Assembly: GCF_008710155.1 (NCBI RefSeq)
Contig: NZ_VYPZ01000014.1
Span: 24,599 to 88,598, forward strand
Reading direction: 5' to 3'
DNA: 64,000 nucleotides
Source: Sphingobium limneticum
GTDB taxonomy: Bacteria > Pseudomonadota > Alphaproteobacteria > Sphingomonadales > Sphingomonadaceae
Of the stretch, positions 45,126 to 53,784 are shown one piece after another (the stretch's first letter is position 1; each line of letters starts with the position of its first letter). Made by a program: the position numbers and the translations under genes. The notes under the pieces were generated by a model. It saw only the letters and a list, made by a program, of their open reading frames with translations. It was not told the DNA's origin and made no database searches.

Positions 45126-46505
45126 TTAGGCGGGTAGCAGCCCCAGCCGTTCGCGCAGGGTCCAGCGCGTGATCAGCAACAGCGCGACCGCGCCAAGCCC
45201 GCTGGCAAGGCCGAACCAGATGCCCAGCCCCTCCATGCCGAACGGAAAGGCGAGCAGGGTGCCGACGCCGATGCCCACGATCCAGTAGCCGACCAGCGCG
45301 AAGATCATCGGCACCGTCGTGTCCTGCACCCCGCGCAGCACGCCCGCGCCCACCGCCTGCGCCGCATCGACCAGTTGGAACAGGGCGGCAACGGCTAGAA
45401 AGCTGACGGCCAGCGCCGCGGTACGGGCATTGGCGGGATTGGACAGGTCGAGGAAAGCGGATACCAAGGTGCGCGGCATCAGGATCAGCAGCGCGGCGGC
45501 GCAGCAGGCAAAGCCGGTGCCGATCATCAGCGCCAGCCAGCCGGCCCTGCCGATGCCGGCATGATCGCGCCGCCCGTAAGCGATGCCGACGCGGATGGTC
45601 GCGGCCTGGCCGATGCCCATCGGCACCATGAAGACCAGGGCGGCGATCTGGATCGCGACCGCGTGGGCGGCGAGCGAATCCCGGTCGATCAGCCCCATCA
45701 GGAAGGCCGAGGCATTGAAAACCGTGGTTTCGAATCCCAGCGTAATGGCGATCGGCAGGCCGAGTGCCCACACCTGCCGCTGCCGTTCGCGATCACGGGT
45801 CCAGAAACGGCCCATCAATCGGTAACGGCGGAACCGGCGATCGACCAATATGACGCTGAGCAGGCCGAAGAAGAGGAAGCAAGAGGACAGAGTGCTGGCC
45901 AGCCCGGCGCCGAACAGGCCGAATGCTGGAAAGCCCAGATGGCCGAAGATTAGCGCCCAGCCCATCACTATGTTGAACGGAATGGCGCCCAGCATGATGA
46001 TGAGGCCCCAGACCGGCCGTTCCAGCGCGGCGATGAAATTGCGCAACGTGGTAAAGCCCAGGAAGGGCAGCAGCGCCCATTGCAGGCCGTGCATCAGATG
46101 GCCGGCCTCCCGCGCCAGATCGGCATCCTGTCCCATGGCGAGCAGGATCGCCTCACATTCCCACAGCAGCAGCCAGGCCGGCAGCACGAAGAAGAGGGCG
46201 GCGCGCAGCGTTTGCTGAACGGTGCGGCGCACATCGCGCACGCTGTGGCGGCGGCGGCCGCGCTCGCTGGCGATCAGGGGGGAGGCGGCGGTGACCAGCC
46301 CCATGCCGAACAGCAGCAGCGCATGGAACAGGTTGATGGCCAGCGCGCCGGCCGCAACCGCCTCCGCCCCGATGCGGCCGAGCAGCAGCAGATCGGTCGC
46401 GGCGATCGCCGACCAGGCGATATTGCCCGCGATCATCGGCAGCGCCAGCGTGATCAGCGCGCCGGCCTCGATACGCCAGGGGGAAGCATGAGTCACTTTG
46501 GGCAA
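45126..46505 (-). CDS. MATE-family multidrug efflux protein
   Basis: 459-residue Na+/H+-coupled exporter with twelve hydrophobic segments in two related halves (LITLALPMIAGNIAWSAIAATDLLLLGRIG; LGLPIAITLGFETTVFNASAFLMGL; VFMVPMGIGQAATIRVG). The NorM-type arrangement is clear. The start is non-ATG: TTG 46505 or GTG 46496; neither has a strong ribosome-binding site. Confidence 0.92.
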   Translation of the reverse strand: MPKVTHASPWRIEAGALITLALPMIAGNIAWSAIAATDLLLLGRIGAEAVAAGALAINLFHALLLFGMGLVTAASPLIASERGRRRHSVRDVRRTVQQTLRAALFFVLPAWLLLWECEAILLAMGQDADLAREAGHLMHGLQWALLPFLGFTTLRNFIAALERPVWGLIIMLGAIPFNIVMGWALIFGHLGFPAFGLFGAGLASTLSSCFLFFGLLSVILVDRRFRRYRLMGRFWTRDRERQRQVWALGLPIAITLGFETTVFNASAFLMGLIDRDSLAAHAVAIQIAALVFMVPMGIGQAATIRVGIAYGRRDHAGIGRAGWLALMIGTGFACCAAALLILMPRTLVSAFLDLSNPANARTAALAVSFLAVAALFQLVDAAQAVGAGVLRGVQDTTVPMIFALVGYWIVGIGVGTLLAFPFGMEGLGIWFGLASGLGAVALLLITRWTLRERLGLLPA

Positions 46506-46549
46506 TCCGGAAAGGGAACGGAGGGTGAGTTGTCCGTCCCCTAAAGCCC

Positions 46550-47479
46550 TCAGTGCTTTTTGAACAGGTGCAGCACGCCCACGATGATGCCGCCGATCAC
46601 CAGTCCGACGATCGCGCCGCCGATGGCATTGACCAGCCAGTCGAGAAAACCGCCGATCGCCGGCACCGCATGGGCGGCGCCTTCTGCCACATGGTGGATC
46701 GCGCCGGGGATCAGGTCGAGGTGGAATTCATGCAGGCCATGCACGATCAGCCCGCCGCCGACCCACAGCATCGCGGCGGTGCCGACCACGGCCAGGATCG
46801 ACATCAGCACCGGCATCGCCTTCACCAGCGCGCGGCCAAATGCCTGCGTACCTGCGCCATCCTTCTTGGCGAGGTGCAGGCCGATATCGTCCATCTTCAC
46901 GATCAGGCCCACGACACCATAGACGCCCGCCGTGATCAGGATGGCGACGACCACCAGGATCAGCGCCTGTTCCCACACCGGCTCGGCCGCGACCGTACCC
47001 AGCGAAATCGCCATGATCTCACCCGACAGGATGAAGTCGGTGCGGATCGCGCTGGAAACCTTCTGATTTTCCAGTTCGGTCGAGCTGTGCGTCTGTGCCG
47101 CCTCTTCCGCGACATCATGACCACCCTGCACCGCCTCCAGCAGCTTTTCCACCGCCTCGAAACAGAGGAAGGCGCCGCCCAGCATCAACAGCGGCGGCAG
47201 CAGCCAGGGCGCAAAGGCGCTCATCAGCAGTGCGGCGGGCAAAAGGAAGAGCAGCTTGTTGCGCAGCGATCCCTTGGCGATCTTCCAGATGATCGGCAGT
47301 TCGCGGTCGGGGGTCAGGCCCATCACATATTTGGGGGTGACGGCGGCGTCGTCGATCACCACGCCCGCAGCCTTCGTGCCGGCCCGGCCGGCAGCCGCAG
47401 CGACATCGTCCAGCGAGGTCGCGGTCAGCTTGGCAATGCCCGCCACATCGTCGAGCAGCGCGATCAGACCCGAAGGCAT
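46550..47479 (-). CDS. DUF808 (YedI-like) membrane protein
   Basis: 309-residue inner-membrane protein of the DUF808/YedI family: N-terminal LIALLDDVAGIAKLTATSLDD, GVVIDDAAVTPKYVMGLTPDRELPII, and six or more hydrophobic segments including ILVVVAILITAGVYGVVGLIV and a Gly-rich C-terminal helix. Function unknown in the family. Confidence 0.92.
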   Translation of the reverse strand: MPSGLIALLDDVAGIAKLTATSLDDVAAAAGRAGTKAAGVVIDDAAVTPKYVMGLTPDRELPIIWKIAKGSLRNKLLFLLPAALLMSAFAPWLLPPLLMLGGAFLCFEAVEKLLEAVQGGHDVAEEAAQTHSSTELENQKVSSAIRTDFILSGEIMAISLGTVAAEPVWEQALILVVVAILITAGVYGVVGLIVKMDDIGLHLAKKDGAGTQAFGRALVKAMPVLMSILAVVGTAAMLWVGGGLIVHGLHEFHLDLIPGAIHHVAEGAAHAVPAIGGFLDWLVNAIGGAIVGLVIGGIIVGVLHLFKKH

Positions 47480-47566
47480 ATCAATATTTCCCCTGTTGCA
47501 GGCGCAGGGCGCGCCCGCTGCGCTTCATAGAGGGCGCGCATGCGGGGGGCAAGGAACGGCTGAACT

Positions 47567-47791
47567 TCAATAATTTCCGGGCGAATCGCTGGCCGGGAAG
47601 CTTTCGTCGGACTGTTCGTCGACCATGTCCCAGTCGGCAGGGGCTATCCCCTGTTGCGGTCCCGCCTCGCGAATGAAACCGGAGTCGCCGGGCGTGTCCT
47701 CCGGCTCGCCCGTGCCCATCCAGTCGCGCCAGCCCTTATAGGCAAAGGCGCCAAGCCCCGTGACGATGGCGAGTTTCAGAAGCCCTTTCAT
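47567..47791 (-). CDS. small protein with DEQSDESFPASD motif
   Basis: 74 residues: an N-terminal hydrophobic helix (LLKLAIVTGLGAFAYKGW) and a C-terminal acidic motif VDEQSDESFPASDSPG. The 'DEASxESFPASDPP' motif recurs at the end or start of many small proteobacterial proteins of unknown role. ATG 47791 overlaps the upstream stop (ATGA) and has GGAG 9 bases before it. Confidence 0.75.
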   Translation of the reverse strand: MKGLLKLAIVTGLGAFAYKGWRDWMGTGEPEDTPGDSGFIREAGPQQGIAPADWDMVDEQSDESFPASDSPGNY

Positions 47792-48120
47792 GCCTTTTGC
47801 TCCTGCCCATGGTGGAGGTTGACCCAATCGGCCCGGTCATGGCTCACCGCATCGCGCGTCAGGCGAATTTCACCTTCCTCGTCCGATCCGCCGGCATCGT
47901 CCCCCTGCGGCCCGGCTTGGGGCAGGGACCAGCGTTCGCGCAGCGCCGCGTCGATCATCAGGCTCCATATTTCGGTATCGCCCGACGCGCGCATCGCCGC
48001 GTCCGGTTCCTTGATCAGGGCCAGGATGCTGGCGGCATCCTCCACCCGTGCGGGCCATGCGTCCGGTTGCGCGGCCGCCAGATGGCGCGCCAAACGTTCG
48101 ATGAGGGAGCGGTTTTCCAT
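47788..48120 (-). CDS. hypothetical protein
   Basis: 110-residue soluble protein, helical at the N-terminus (NRSLIERLARHLAAAQPDAWPARVEDAASILALIKEPD), acidic in the middle (DDAGGSDEEGE). Not recognised. ATG 48120; coupled to the DEQSDESFPASD gene by ATGA. The two are probably one small operon, divergent from the gene at 48239. Confidence 0.68.
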   Translation of the reverse strand: MENRSLIERLARHLAAAQPDAWPARVEDAASILALIKEPDAAMRASGDTEIWSLMIDAALRERWSLPQAGPQGDDAGGSDEEGEIRLTRDAVSHDRADWVNLHHGQEQKA

Positions 48121-48238
48121 ATGGGATCGAACGCGTGTCGGCGGTTGCCGTTCCCGCCGTTCGTAACGTTGGCGAAGCGAATTGAACGGCGGCCGCGACA
48201 GCGAGTTGGACAGGTGTGAAGCCATGAGGAGACAGGAT

Positions 48239-48532
48239 ATGCCGCAGGGCGACAAGAGCAGCTACACCGACAAGCAGAAGCGCAAGGCGCAGCATATCGA
48301 ACAGAGCTACAAGGATCGCGGTGTCGATCATGGGGCGGCGCAGGCGCGGGCGTGGGCGACGGTGAACAAGGATTCGGGCGGCGGCAACCAGTCCGGGTCC
48401 GGTCGGGGCAAGCCCGACAGCCATGCTGCATCACGCAAGGGTGGCGTGGCACCGGCCCGGCGTTCGACGGCGGATCGATCGGCGGCGGCGAAGAAGGGCT
48501 GGGAAACGCGGCGAAAGCGCGCTGCCCATTAA
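48239..48532 (+). CDS. small basic protein, 'plasmid stabilisation'-type annotation
   Basis: 97-residue basic protein: DKSSYTDKQKRKAQHIEQSY, then RGVDHGAAQARAWATVNK, a Gly/Ser-rich linker and a C-terminal AAKKGWETRRKR. Homologues are often labelled plasmid stabilisation protein without experimental basis; the C-terminal KKGWETRRKR resembles the KGG-type stress proteins. AGGAGACAGGAT precedes ATG 48239. Confidence 0.72.
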   Translation: MPQGDKSSYTDKQKRKAQHIEQSYKDRGVDHGAAQARAWATVNKDSGGGNQSGSGRGKPDSHAASRKGGVAPARRSTADRSAAAKKGWETRRKRAAH

Positions 48533-48610
48533 CCCATACGCTTGTTTCATGTGGCGCAAATGCGACTGTATCGCAAAATAGTGCAGGTGGCGGCCAAATA
48601 TGTGCAAAGC

Positions 48611-48631
48611 TAATATTGCGAAACATTATTA
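48611..48631. promoter_or_regulatory. AT-rich dyad upstream of siderophore receptor
   Basis: TAATATTG-CGAAA-CATTATTA, arms matching at 7 of 8 positions, about 98 bases before the receptor start. An AT-rich dyad before an iron-type TonB receptor is a candidate Fur-family site. Confidence 0.35.
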
Positions 48632-48728
48632 ATATCTCTATCGGCCACCCCGTCACGCGCTTTGCCGCAGTGCGGGGTCCGGTCCCCGACTGACGGCAGC
48701 GCCGAAAATCTACATCGGGGGCTGCATC

Positions 48729-50870
48729 ATGATCCGGAAATTTTCTCTTTTGTTGAGCGCGTCGGTCGCCGCATTCGCTGCGATGCCGGCCGCCGCCCAG
48801 GCACCCGCCGCCGCCGCGGCACCGGCTGAGGATGAGATCGTCGTCACCGGCACCTATACGCTGCCCAACAAGATCGACACGGCGACCGGCCTTGGCCTGA
48901 CCGTGCAGGAAACGCCGCAGTCGGTCAGCATCATGACCGCGCAGCGCATCCTCGACCAGAATCTGATCAGCATCAAGGATGTCATCACCAACAGCGTCGG
49001 CGTGTCCGCCAACGAAGTCGACGACGTCCGCAACAATTTCTACGCGCGCGGCTTTGAAATCCGCAACACGCAGGTCGATGGCGTACCGGCGGCCTGGACG
49101 CTGTCGGGCGGCAATGGCGAAACCAGCATCGACGTGTCGATCTATGAGCGGATCGAGGTCGTGCGCGGCGCGACCGGCCTGCTGTCGGGCGCGGGCGATC
49201 CGTCGGCTTCGGTCAATCTGGTGCGCAAACATGCCGACGCCACCGACCTGACCGGCTATGTCAATGCCAGCATCGGCAGCTGGAACACATGGCGCGTATC
49301 GGCCGACGTCGGCGGCGCGCTGACCGCCGATGGCCGCATCCGCGCGCGCGTGGTCGGCCGCTATGAAGAAGGCGAAAGCTATATCGACCTTCAGAAGAAG
49401 AAAAAATGGGTGCTGTACGGCGTCGTCGATGCCGATGTGACCGACACGACGCTGATCCGCGCGGGCATCAGCCATCAGGACAGCAAGCCCAAGGGCGCCA
49501 CCTGGGGCGCTTTGCCGACCTTCTACACCGACGGCACCACCACCGATCTGCCCCGTTCGCAGAGCACGGCGGCGGACTGGACCCATTGGAACACGACCAA
49601 CCAGAATATCTTTGCGACGATCCGTCAGGAGATCGGCGACAAGTGGAACCTGACCGTCAACTATAACCGGTTGCGGACCACCAATTCGAGCGAGCTTCTC
49701 TATCTGTACGGCAATGTCGACAAGGCGACCGGCACGATCGAGTTCAGCAATCCCTACAAGGCCGAAGGCATCAGCATCCAGAACAGCTTCGACGCGCAGT
49801 TGAAGGGCGAAGTCAGCCTGTTCGGCCGCGATCATGAAGTCGTGGTGGGCGCGCTGCACAGCGTGCTGAAGCGCCACACCGACAATTATGTGGCGCCTTT
49901 CCCTTGGGCGACCAATGTGCCGGTCATCGGTGAAGGCGGGGCAGACTTCCCCGAACCCACATGGAGCACGGTCGCGACCCGCAACGAGCAGGAGCGGATC
50001 GAACAGACCGGCTATTATGGCGCGTTCCGCCTGAACGTGGCCGATCCGTTCAAGATCATCCTGGGTGGTCGCCTGTCCAGCTGGAACCAGAAGGGTTTCG
50101 CCTGGACCGGTCCGAGCGACTATGGCGACGACAATGTGTTCATCCCCTATGTCGGCGCGCTGTATGACGTGACGTCCAACCATCGCGTCTACGCCAGCTT
50201 CACCAAGATATTCCAGCCGCAGAATCTGTACGATCGCAATCTGAACCTGCTCGATCCGCTGGACGGCAATGCCTATGAAATCGGCCTGAAGAGCAATTTC
50301 TTCGATAACGCGCTGCAAACCTCGGTCGCCCTGTTCCGCATCGAGCAGGATAATGTCGGCCAGATCGGTGAGATCATCACCACGCCTAGCGGCCCGCAGC
50401 AGACCTATGTCGCGGCGCAGGGCGTGACCAGCAAGGGCTTCGAAATCGAAGCCACCGGCCAGCCGCTGCCGGGCTGGAACCTCAATGCCAGCTACAGCCA
50501 GTTCAAGGCGGAAGATGGCGACGGGGTGGCCGCGAACACCGTTCAGCCGCGCAAGCTGCTGAAGATCTTCACCACCTATGATCTGCCGGGCGTTCTGACC
50601 GGCCTGACCGTCGGCGGCGGCATCAATTTCCGCAGCAAGGCCTATTCGGAAGGGCTGAACCCGGTCACCGCCGCCCCGTTCCGCTTCCAGCAGGACGGTT
50701 ACACGCTGGTCAATCTGATGGCCCGTTATGCGGTGACCGAGCAGTTGCAGATCCAGGGCAATATCGAAAATCTGTTCGACAAGAAATATTATAGCCAGAT
50801 GGGCTTCTTCAGCCAGTATCGCTATGGCGCGCCGCGCAACTTCACGATCAGTGCCAATTATAAATTCTGA
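48729..50870 (+). CDS. TonB-dependent siderophore receptor
   Basis: 713 residues with signal peptide (AAFAAMPAAAQA). The TonB-box-like EDEIVVTGTYT and the siderophore-type plug signature (LGLTVQETPQSVSIMTAQRI; FYARGFEIRNTQVDGVP; IEVVRGATGLLSGAGDPSAS) match the FhuE/FpvA class. The barrel ends in FTISANYKF with the terminal Phe needed for assembly. Likely ferric-siderophore uptake. A 988-codon open frame on the opposite strand is an artefact. Confidence 0.95.
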   Translation: MIRKFSLLLSASVAAFAAMPAAAQAPAAAAAPAEDEIVVTGTYTLPNKIDTATGLGLTVQETPQSVSIMTAQRILDQNLISIKDVITNSVGVSANEVDDVRNNFYARGFEIRNTQVDGVPAAWTLSGGNGETSIDVSIYERIEVVRGATGLLSGAGDPSASVNLVRKHADATDLTGYVNASIGSWNTWRVSADVGGALTADGRIRARVVGRYEEGESYIDLQKKKKWVLYGVVDADVTDTTLIRAGISHQDSKPKGATWGALPTFYTDGTTTDLPRSQSTAADWTHWNTTNQNIFATIRQEIGDKWNLTVNYNRLRTTNSSELLYLYGNVDKATGTIEFSNPYKAEGISIQNSFDAQLKGEVSLFGRDHEVVVGALHSVLKRHTDNYVAPFPWATNVPVIGEGGADFPEPTWSTVATRNEQERIEQTGYYGAFRLNVADPFKIILGGRLSSWNQKGFAWTGPSDYGDDNVFIPYVGALYDVTSNHRVYASFTKIFQPQNLYDRNLNLLDPLDGNAYEIGLKSNFFDNALQTSVALFRIEQDNVGQIGEIITTPSGPQQTYVAAQGVTSKGFEIEATGQPLPGWNLNASYSQFKAEDGDGVAANTVQPRKLLKIFTTYDLPGVLTGLTVGGGINFRSKAYSEGLNPVTAAPFRFQQDGYTLVNLMARYAVTEQLQIQGNIENLFDKKYYSQMGFFSQYRYGAPRNFTISANYKF

Positions 50871-50895
50871 TCGCACAAAGATCACACGATAATCG

Positions 50896-50930
50896 AAAGG
50901 GCGTCCTTCCATCGGGGAGGGCGCCCTTTC
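50896..50930 (+). terminator. terminator after siderophore receptor
   Basis: Hairpin AAAGGGCG-CCTTCC / GGGAGG-GCGCCCTTT with small bulge and ATC loop, followed by TTTCTT; 25 bases after the stop. Confidence 0.75.
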
Positions 50931-51105
50931 TTGCTGGGCCGGTTCATGGGCAAGCATTATCGAGAAAGCAGGTGGCAACATTGGCCGTGATAAAGTGGCG
51001 GATATCAGCCTTTGTCATCTCTATTTAGCGCTTCCTTTACCTTGGGCGGGCCAAAGGAGGGGCGCGCCCTGCCAAGCGGGCGTTCGTCACTCAAGGGGGA
51101 CTTTT

Positions 51106-51720
51106 GTGATCCGCATTCTTCTTCCCGCAGCGATTGCTGCGGTCGCCATCGCCACGCCTGCCGCTGCGCAGGAAACCAGCAATTTCGGCGGCGTGAAGCT
51201 GGGCGTGCTGGCTGGCTACGACAATGTCCGCCTGGAATATGAAGGGATGGGCGCCGATGATGACGGCGTGCTCTATGGCGTAACCGCCGGTTATGACATG
51301 GATCTGGGCAGCGCGGTGATCGGGCTGGAACTGGAAGCCAGCGACAGCACGACGCAGCAGCGCTACACCGACCTTCTCTTCGTGGGCGACAGCGCGAAGC
51401 TGGCGGCCGGTCGCGACCTCTATATCGGCGCGCGCATCGGCTTCCCGGTCGCGCCCAATGTGCTTCTCTATGCCAAGGGCGGCTATACCAACGCCCGCAC
51501 GAAGCTGACCTATAATGACGGCGCGGGCCTGACGCTCAGCGACAGCGATACGATGGAAGGCTGGCGTCTGGGCGGGGGCGTGGAGCTGACCAACGTGCAC
51601 CACTTCGCGCGCGTCGAATATCGCTACAGCGATTATGGCGACTTCAAGCTGGCCGGGATCGACACCGGCCTGTCCGCCTCCCGCCAGGAGGTTGCGGTGA
51701 CCGGCGGCGTTCGTTTCTGA
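51106..51720 (+). CDS. outer-membrane beta-barrel protein (porin-like)
   Basis: 204 residues with signal peptide (LLPAAIAAVAIATPAAA-Q). The rest is an 8-stranded barrel of the OmpA-N/Omp25 type: FGGVKLGVLAGYDNVRLEYE, GVTAGYDMDLGSAVIGLELE, LYIGARIGFPVAPNVLLYAKGGYT, and the C-terminal VAVTGGVRF ending in Phe. The start is GTG 51106, 5 bases after AAGGGGGA; the upstream frame has no signal-like start. Confidence 0.88.
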   Translation: MIRILLPAAIAAVAIATPAAAQETSNFGGVKLGVLAGYDNVRLEYEGMGADDDGVLYGVTAGYDMDLGSAVIGLELEASDSTTQQRYTDLLFVGDSAKLAAGRDLYIGARIGFPVAPNVLLYAKGGYTNARTKLTYNDGAGLTLSDSDTMEGWRLGGGVELTNVHHFARVEYRYSDYGDFKLAGIDTGLSASRQEVAVTGGVRF

Positions 51721-51743
51721 CGAGCGCTATCAGCGGGTAAGCC

Positions 51744-51776
51744 AAGGGGCCGGGGGCGTAATCCTCCGGCCCTTTT
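51744..51776 (+). terminator. terminator after porin-like gene
   Basis: GGGCCGGGGG / CCTCCGGCCC (one mismatch) with loop CGTAAT and TTTT tail, 24 bases after the stop. Confidence 0.8.
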
Positions 51777-51898
51777 GCGTTGGAGAGGGGCGGGGTGCCG
51801 CCTGTCTCATTCCCCCAACGCCATCCGATGGTGATGCCGGTCGGATCATGTCGCGGCTGCGCGCGTTGGTAGTGCATTGTCATCAAAGAGGAATGCCG

Positions 51899-52018
51899 AT
51901 GCCCCACCATATAGAAAAGACACCCAAGACCGCCACCCGCACGCTGGCCACCTATATGATCATCGCGTTCGTGCTGGCGCTGGCCCTGGCGGCTCTATGG
52001 GTCGTCATGCACGGCTGA
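51899..52018 (+). CDS. 39-residue single-span membrane protein
   Basis: ATG 51899 to TGA 52018 encodes a polar N-terminus (MPHHIEKTPKTATRTLATY) and one membrane helix MIIAFVLALALAALWVVM. AGAGGA lies 6 bases before the start. Size and layout match small membrane proteins seen widely in alphaproteobacteria; function unknown. Confidence 0.6.
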   Translation: MPHHIEKTPKTATRTLATYMIIAFVLALALAALWVVMHG

Positions 52019-52128
52019 TCTGGTCGGAAATGGATGCCTGATGATCAATTTCGCGTGCGTCGACCTGCGATGCCGGCCTTCGCTGGCATGACGGAGGTTT
52101 TCTTCAATCGCCACCCATCGCGCCCAAC

Positions 52129-52157
52129 AAAAAAGCCGCCCGTTGCGGGGCGGCTTT
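52129..52157 (-). terminator. rho-independent terminator of the rpsF-rpsR-rplI operon
   Basis: AAAGCCGCCC / GGGCGGCTTT stem, loop GTTGCG, with a run of six Ts on the minus strand; 24 bases after the rplI stop. A degenerate palindrome GATGCCGGCCTTCGCTGGCAT lies just beyond at about 52069-52089. Confidence 0.9.
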
Positions 52158-52180
52158 CTCGTTTGATCCTATGAAGGCAA

Positions 52181-52786
52181 TCAGGCTTCTTCAGCCGTCT
52201 CTCCTTCGTCGTCGCTGCTGACCGAAGCGATTTCGCCCGGTTCGGCATTGGGATCATAATCTTCGGTGAAGCCAGCCTCGTCCTTTTCGAACAGGTCGGC
52301 CATCACGTCCACGCCCTGCGACTGAAGCTCGGCTTCTTCCGGCGAACGGGCGACGTTGACGGTGATCGTCACGGCGACTTCGGGGTGCAGTGCGACCTTG
52401 ACGTCGAACACGCCGAGCGTCTTGATCGGGCGTTCCAGAACGACCATCGCCTTGGTGACGTTGGTCACGCCATCGGCGTGCAGCGCGTCCACGACGTCAC
52501 GAACCGCGACCGAACCATAAAGGTGGCCGGCGTTCGACGACTGACGGATCAGGACGATCTGCTTGCCATTGACGCCTTCGGCAGCCGCTTCGGCGTCCGT
52601 GCGACGGGCAGCGTTGTCGGCTTCGATCTTCGCACGGTTGGCTTCGAAAACGCGCTTGTTGGCGTTGTTGGAGCGCAGCGCCTTCTTGTTGGGCAGCAGG
52701 AAGTTACGTGCGTAACCGTCCTTCACGGTGACGACGTCGCCGATCGCGCCCAGCTTCTCGATGCGTTCGAGGAGAATGATTTCCAT
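52181..52786 (-). CDS. rplI: 50S ribosomal protein L9
   Basis: 201 residues. The N-terminal RNA-binding domain EIILLERIEKLGAIGDVVTV and VKDGYARNFLLPNKKAL is canonical. The protein is about 50 residues longer than E. coli L9 because of an acidic C-terminal tail (DEAGFTEDYDPNAEPGEI and a Ser/Asp/Glu-rich end), as often in sphingomonads. Last gene of rpsF-rpsR-rplI. Confidence 0.97.
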   Translation of the reverse strand: MEIILLERIEKLGAIGDVVTVKDGYARNFLLPNKKALRSNNANKRVFEANRAKIEADNAARRTDAEAAAEGVNGKQIVLIRQSSNAGHLYGSVAVRDVVDALHADGVTNVTKAMVVLERPIKTLGVFDVKVALHPEVAVTITVNVARSPEEAELQSQGVDVMADLFEKDEAGFTEDYDPNAEPGEIASVSSDDEGETAEEA

Positions 52787-52798
52787 GGGTCTTTCCCC

Positions 52799-53023
52799 TT
52801 ACTTCACGATGTAGGGCAGCAGGCCCAGGTGACGGGCGCGCTTGATGGCCTGGGCCAGTTCGCGCTGCTTCTTGGCCGAAACGGCCGTGATGCGGCTGGG
52901 GACGATCTTGCCGCGCTCGGACACGAAGCCCTGGAGCAGACGAACGTCCTTATAATCGATCTTCGGCGCATCCTTGGCGGCGAAGGGGCAGCTCTTGCGG
53001 CGGCGGAAAAACGGGCGTGCCAT
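52799..53023 (-). CDS. rpsR: 30S ribosomal protein S18
   Basis: 74 residues with the S18 core [25 protein letters not shown] and [20 protein letters not shown]. Twelve bases before rplI. Confidence 0.97.
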   Translation of the reverse strand: MARPFFRRRKSCPFAAKDAPKIDYKDVRLLQGFVSERGKIVPSRITAVSAKKQRELAQAIKRARHLGLLPYIVK

Positions 53024-53036
53024 GATTCAGATCTCC

Positions 53037-53471
53037 TTATTCAGCAGCCGGAGCGGCTTCTTCGCGGTCGCGGCGCGGGCCACGATCTTCGCGATCGCCA
53101 CGGGGACCACGATCGCCACGGGGGCCACGGTCACCACGCTCGGGGCGGTCCTGCTTGCGCATCATCACCGACGGGCCGGTTTCCAGTTCATCGACCTTGA
53201 TGGTCATGTAACGGATGATGTCTTCGTTGATCTGCGTCTGGCGCTCCAGTTCCGCAACGACGTCACCGGGGGCGTCGATATTCAGCAGCACATAGTGCGC
53301 CTTGCGGTTCTTGGCGATCTTGTATGCGAGCGAACGCAGGCCCCAGGTTTCCACCTTGGTCACCTTGCCGTTGTTTTCCTCGACGATCTTCGTGGCGGTT
53401 TCCGCCAGTGCATCTACCTGCGCCTGTGCCAGATCCTGGCGCGCAAGGAAGACGTGCTCGTAAAGAGCCAT
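53037..53471 (-). CDS. rpsF: 30S ribosomal protein S6
   Basis: 144 residues beginning [21 protein letters not shown], with the S6 blocks [21 protein letters not shown] and [13 protein letters not shown]. The C-terminus is an Arg/Gly/Asp-rich repeat tail ([15 protein letters not shown]). ATG 53471 has GAGG 6 bases upstream; the longer frame is rejected. Confidence 0.96.
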   Translation of the reverse strand: MALYEHVFLARQDLAQAQVDALAETATKIVEENNGKVTKVETWGLRSLAYKIAKNRKAHYVLLNIDAPGDVVAELERQTQINEDIIRYMTIKVDELETGPSVMMRKQDRPERGDRGPRGDRGPRGDREDRGPRRDREEAAPAAE

Positions 53472-53639
53472 GTCATGCCTCATCAGTTGGCCGATCGCTG
53501 ACGCCCACCCCATGTGGAACGCCCCTCCGGCTGTCGTCTCAATGCTTCGCGATGACACCGAGTCACCCCGGAGCCGATGCGAAGGCGCGCCTATGACCGA
53601 AATGGGCGGGAAAGGCAAGGGGACCGAAGCAGTCTTTCT

Positions 53640-53754
53640 CCGTTCGCCCTGAGTAGAGGCTGAGCCTGTCGAAGCCTCGTATCGAAGGGTTGGCTTGGCG
53701 CATATCCTTCGATACGCCACTTCGGCAAGCTCAGTGGCTACTCAGGAAGAACGG
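53640..53754. repeat. dispersed inverted repeat, copy 2
   Basis: Ends CCGTTCGCCCTGAGTAG and CTACTCAGGAAGAACGG, with inner arms around GTATCGAAGG and CCTTCGATAC. Same family as 31172-31272. It lies between the divergent rpsF and gntP-like genes. Confidence 0.85.
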
Positions 53755-53784
53755 ACTGAGGGCAAGAATGGGATGGGAGAGTGC

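Noticed and set aside
48015..50981. 988-codon open frame opposite the siderophore receptor
   Set aside because: Covers a complete TonB receptor on the other strand and has no recognisable domain; typical of high third-position GC.
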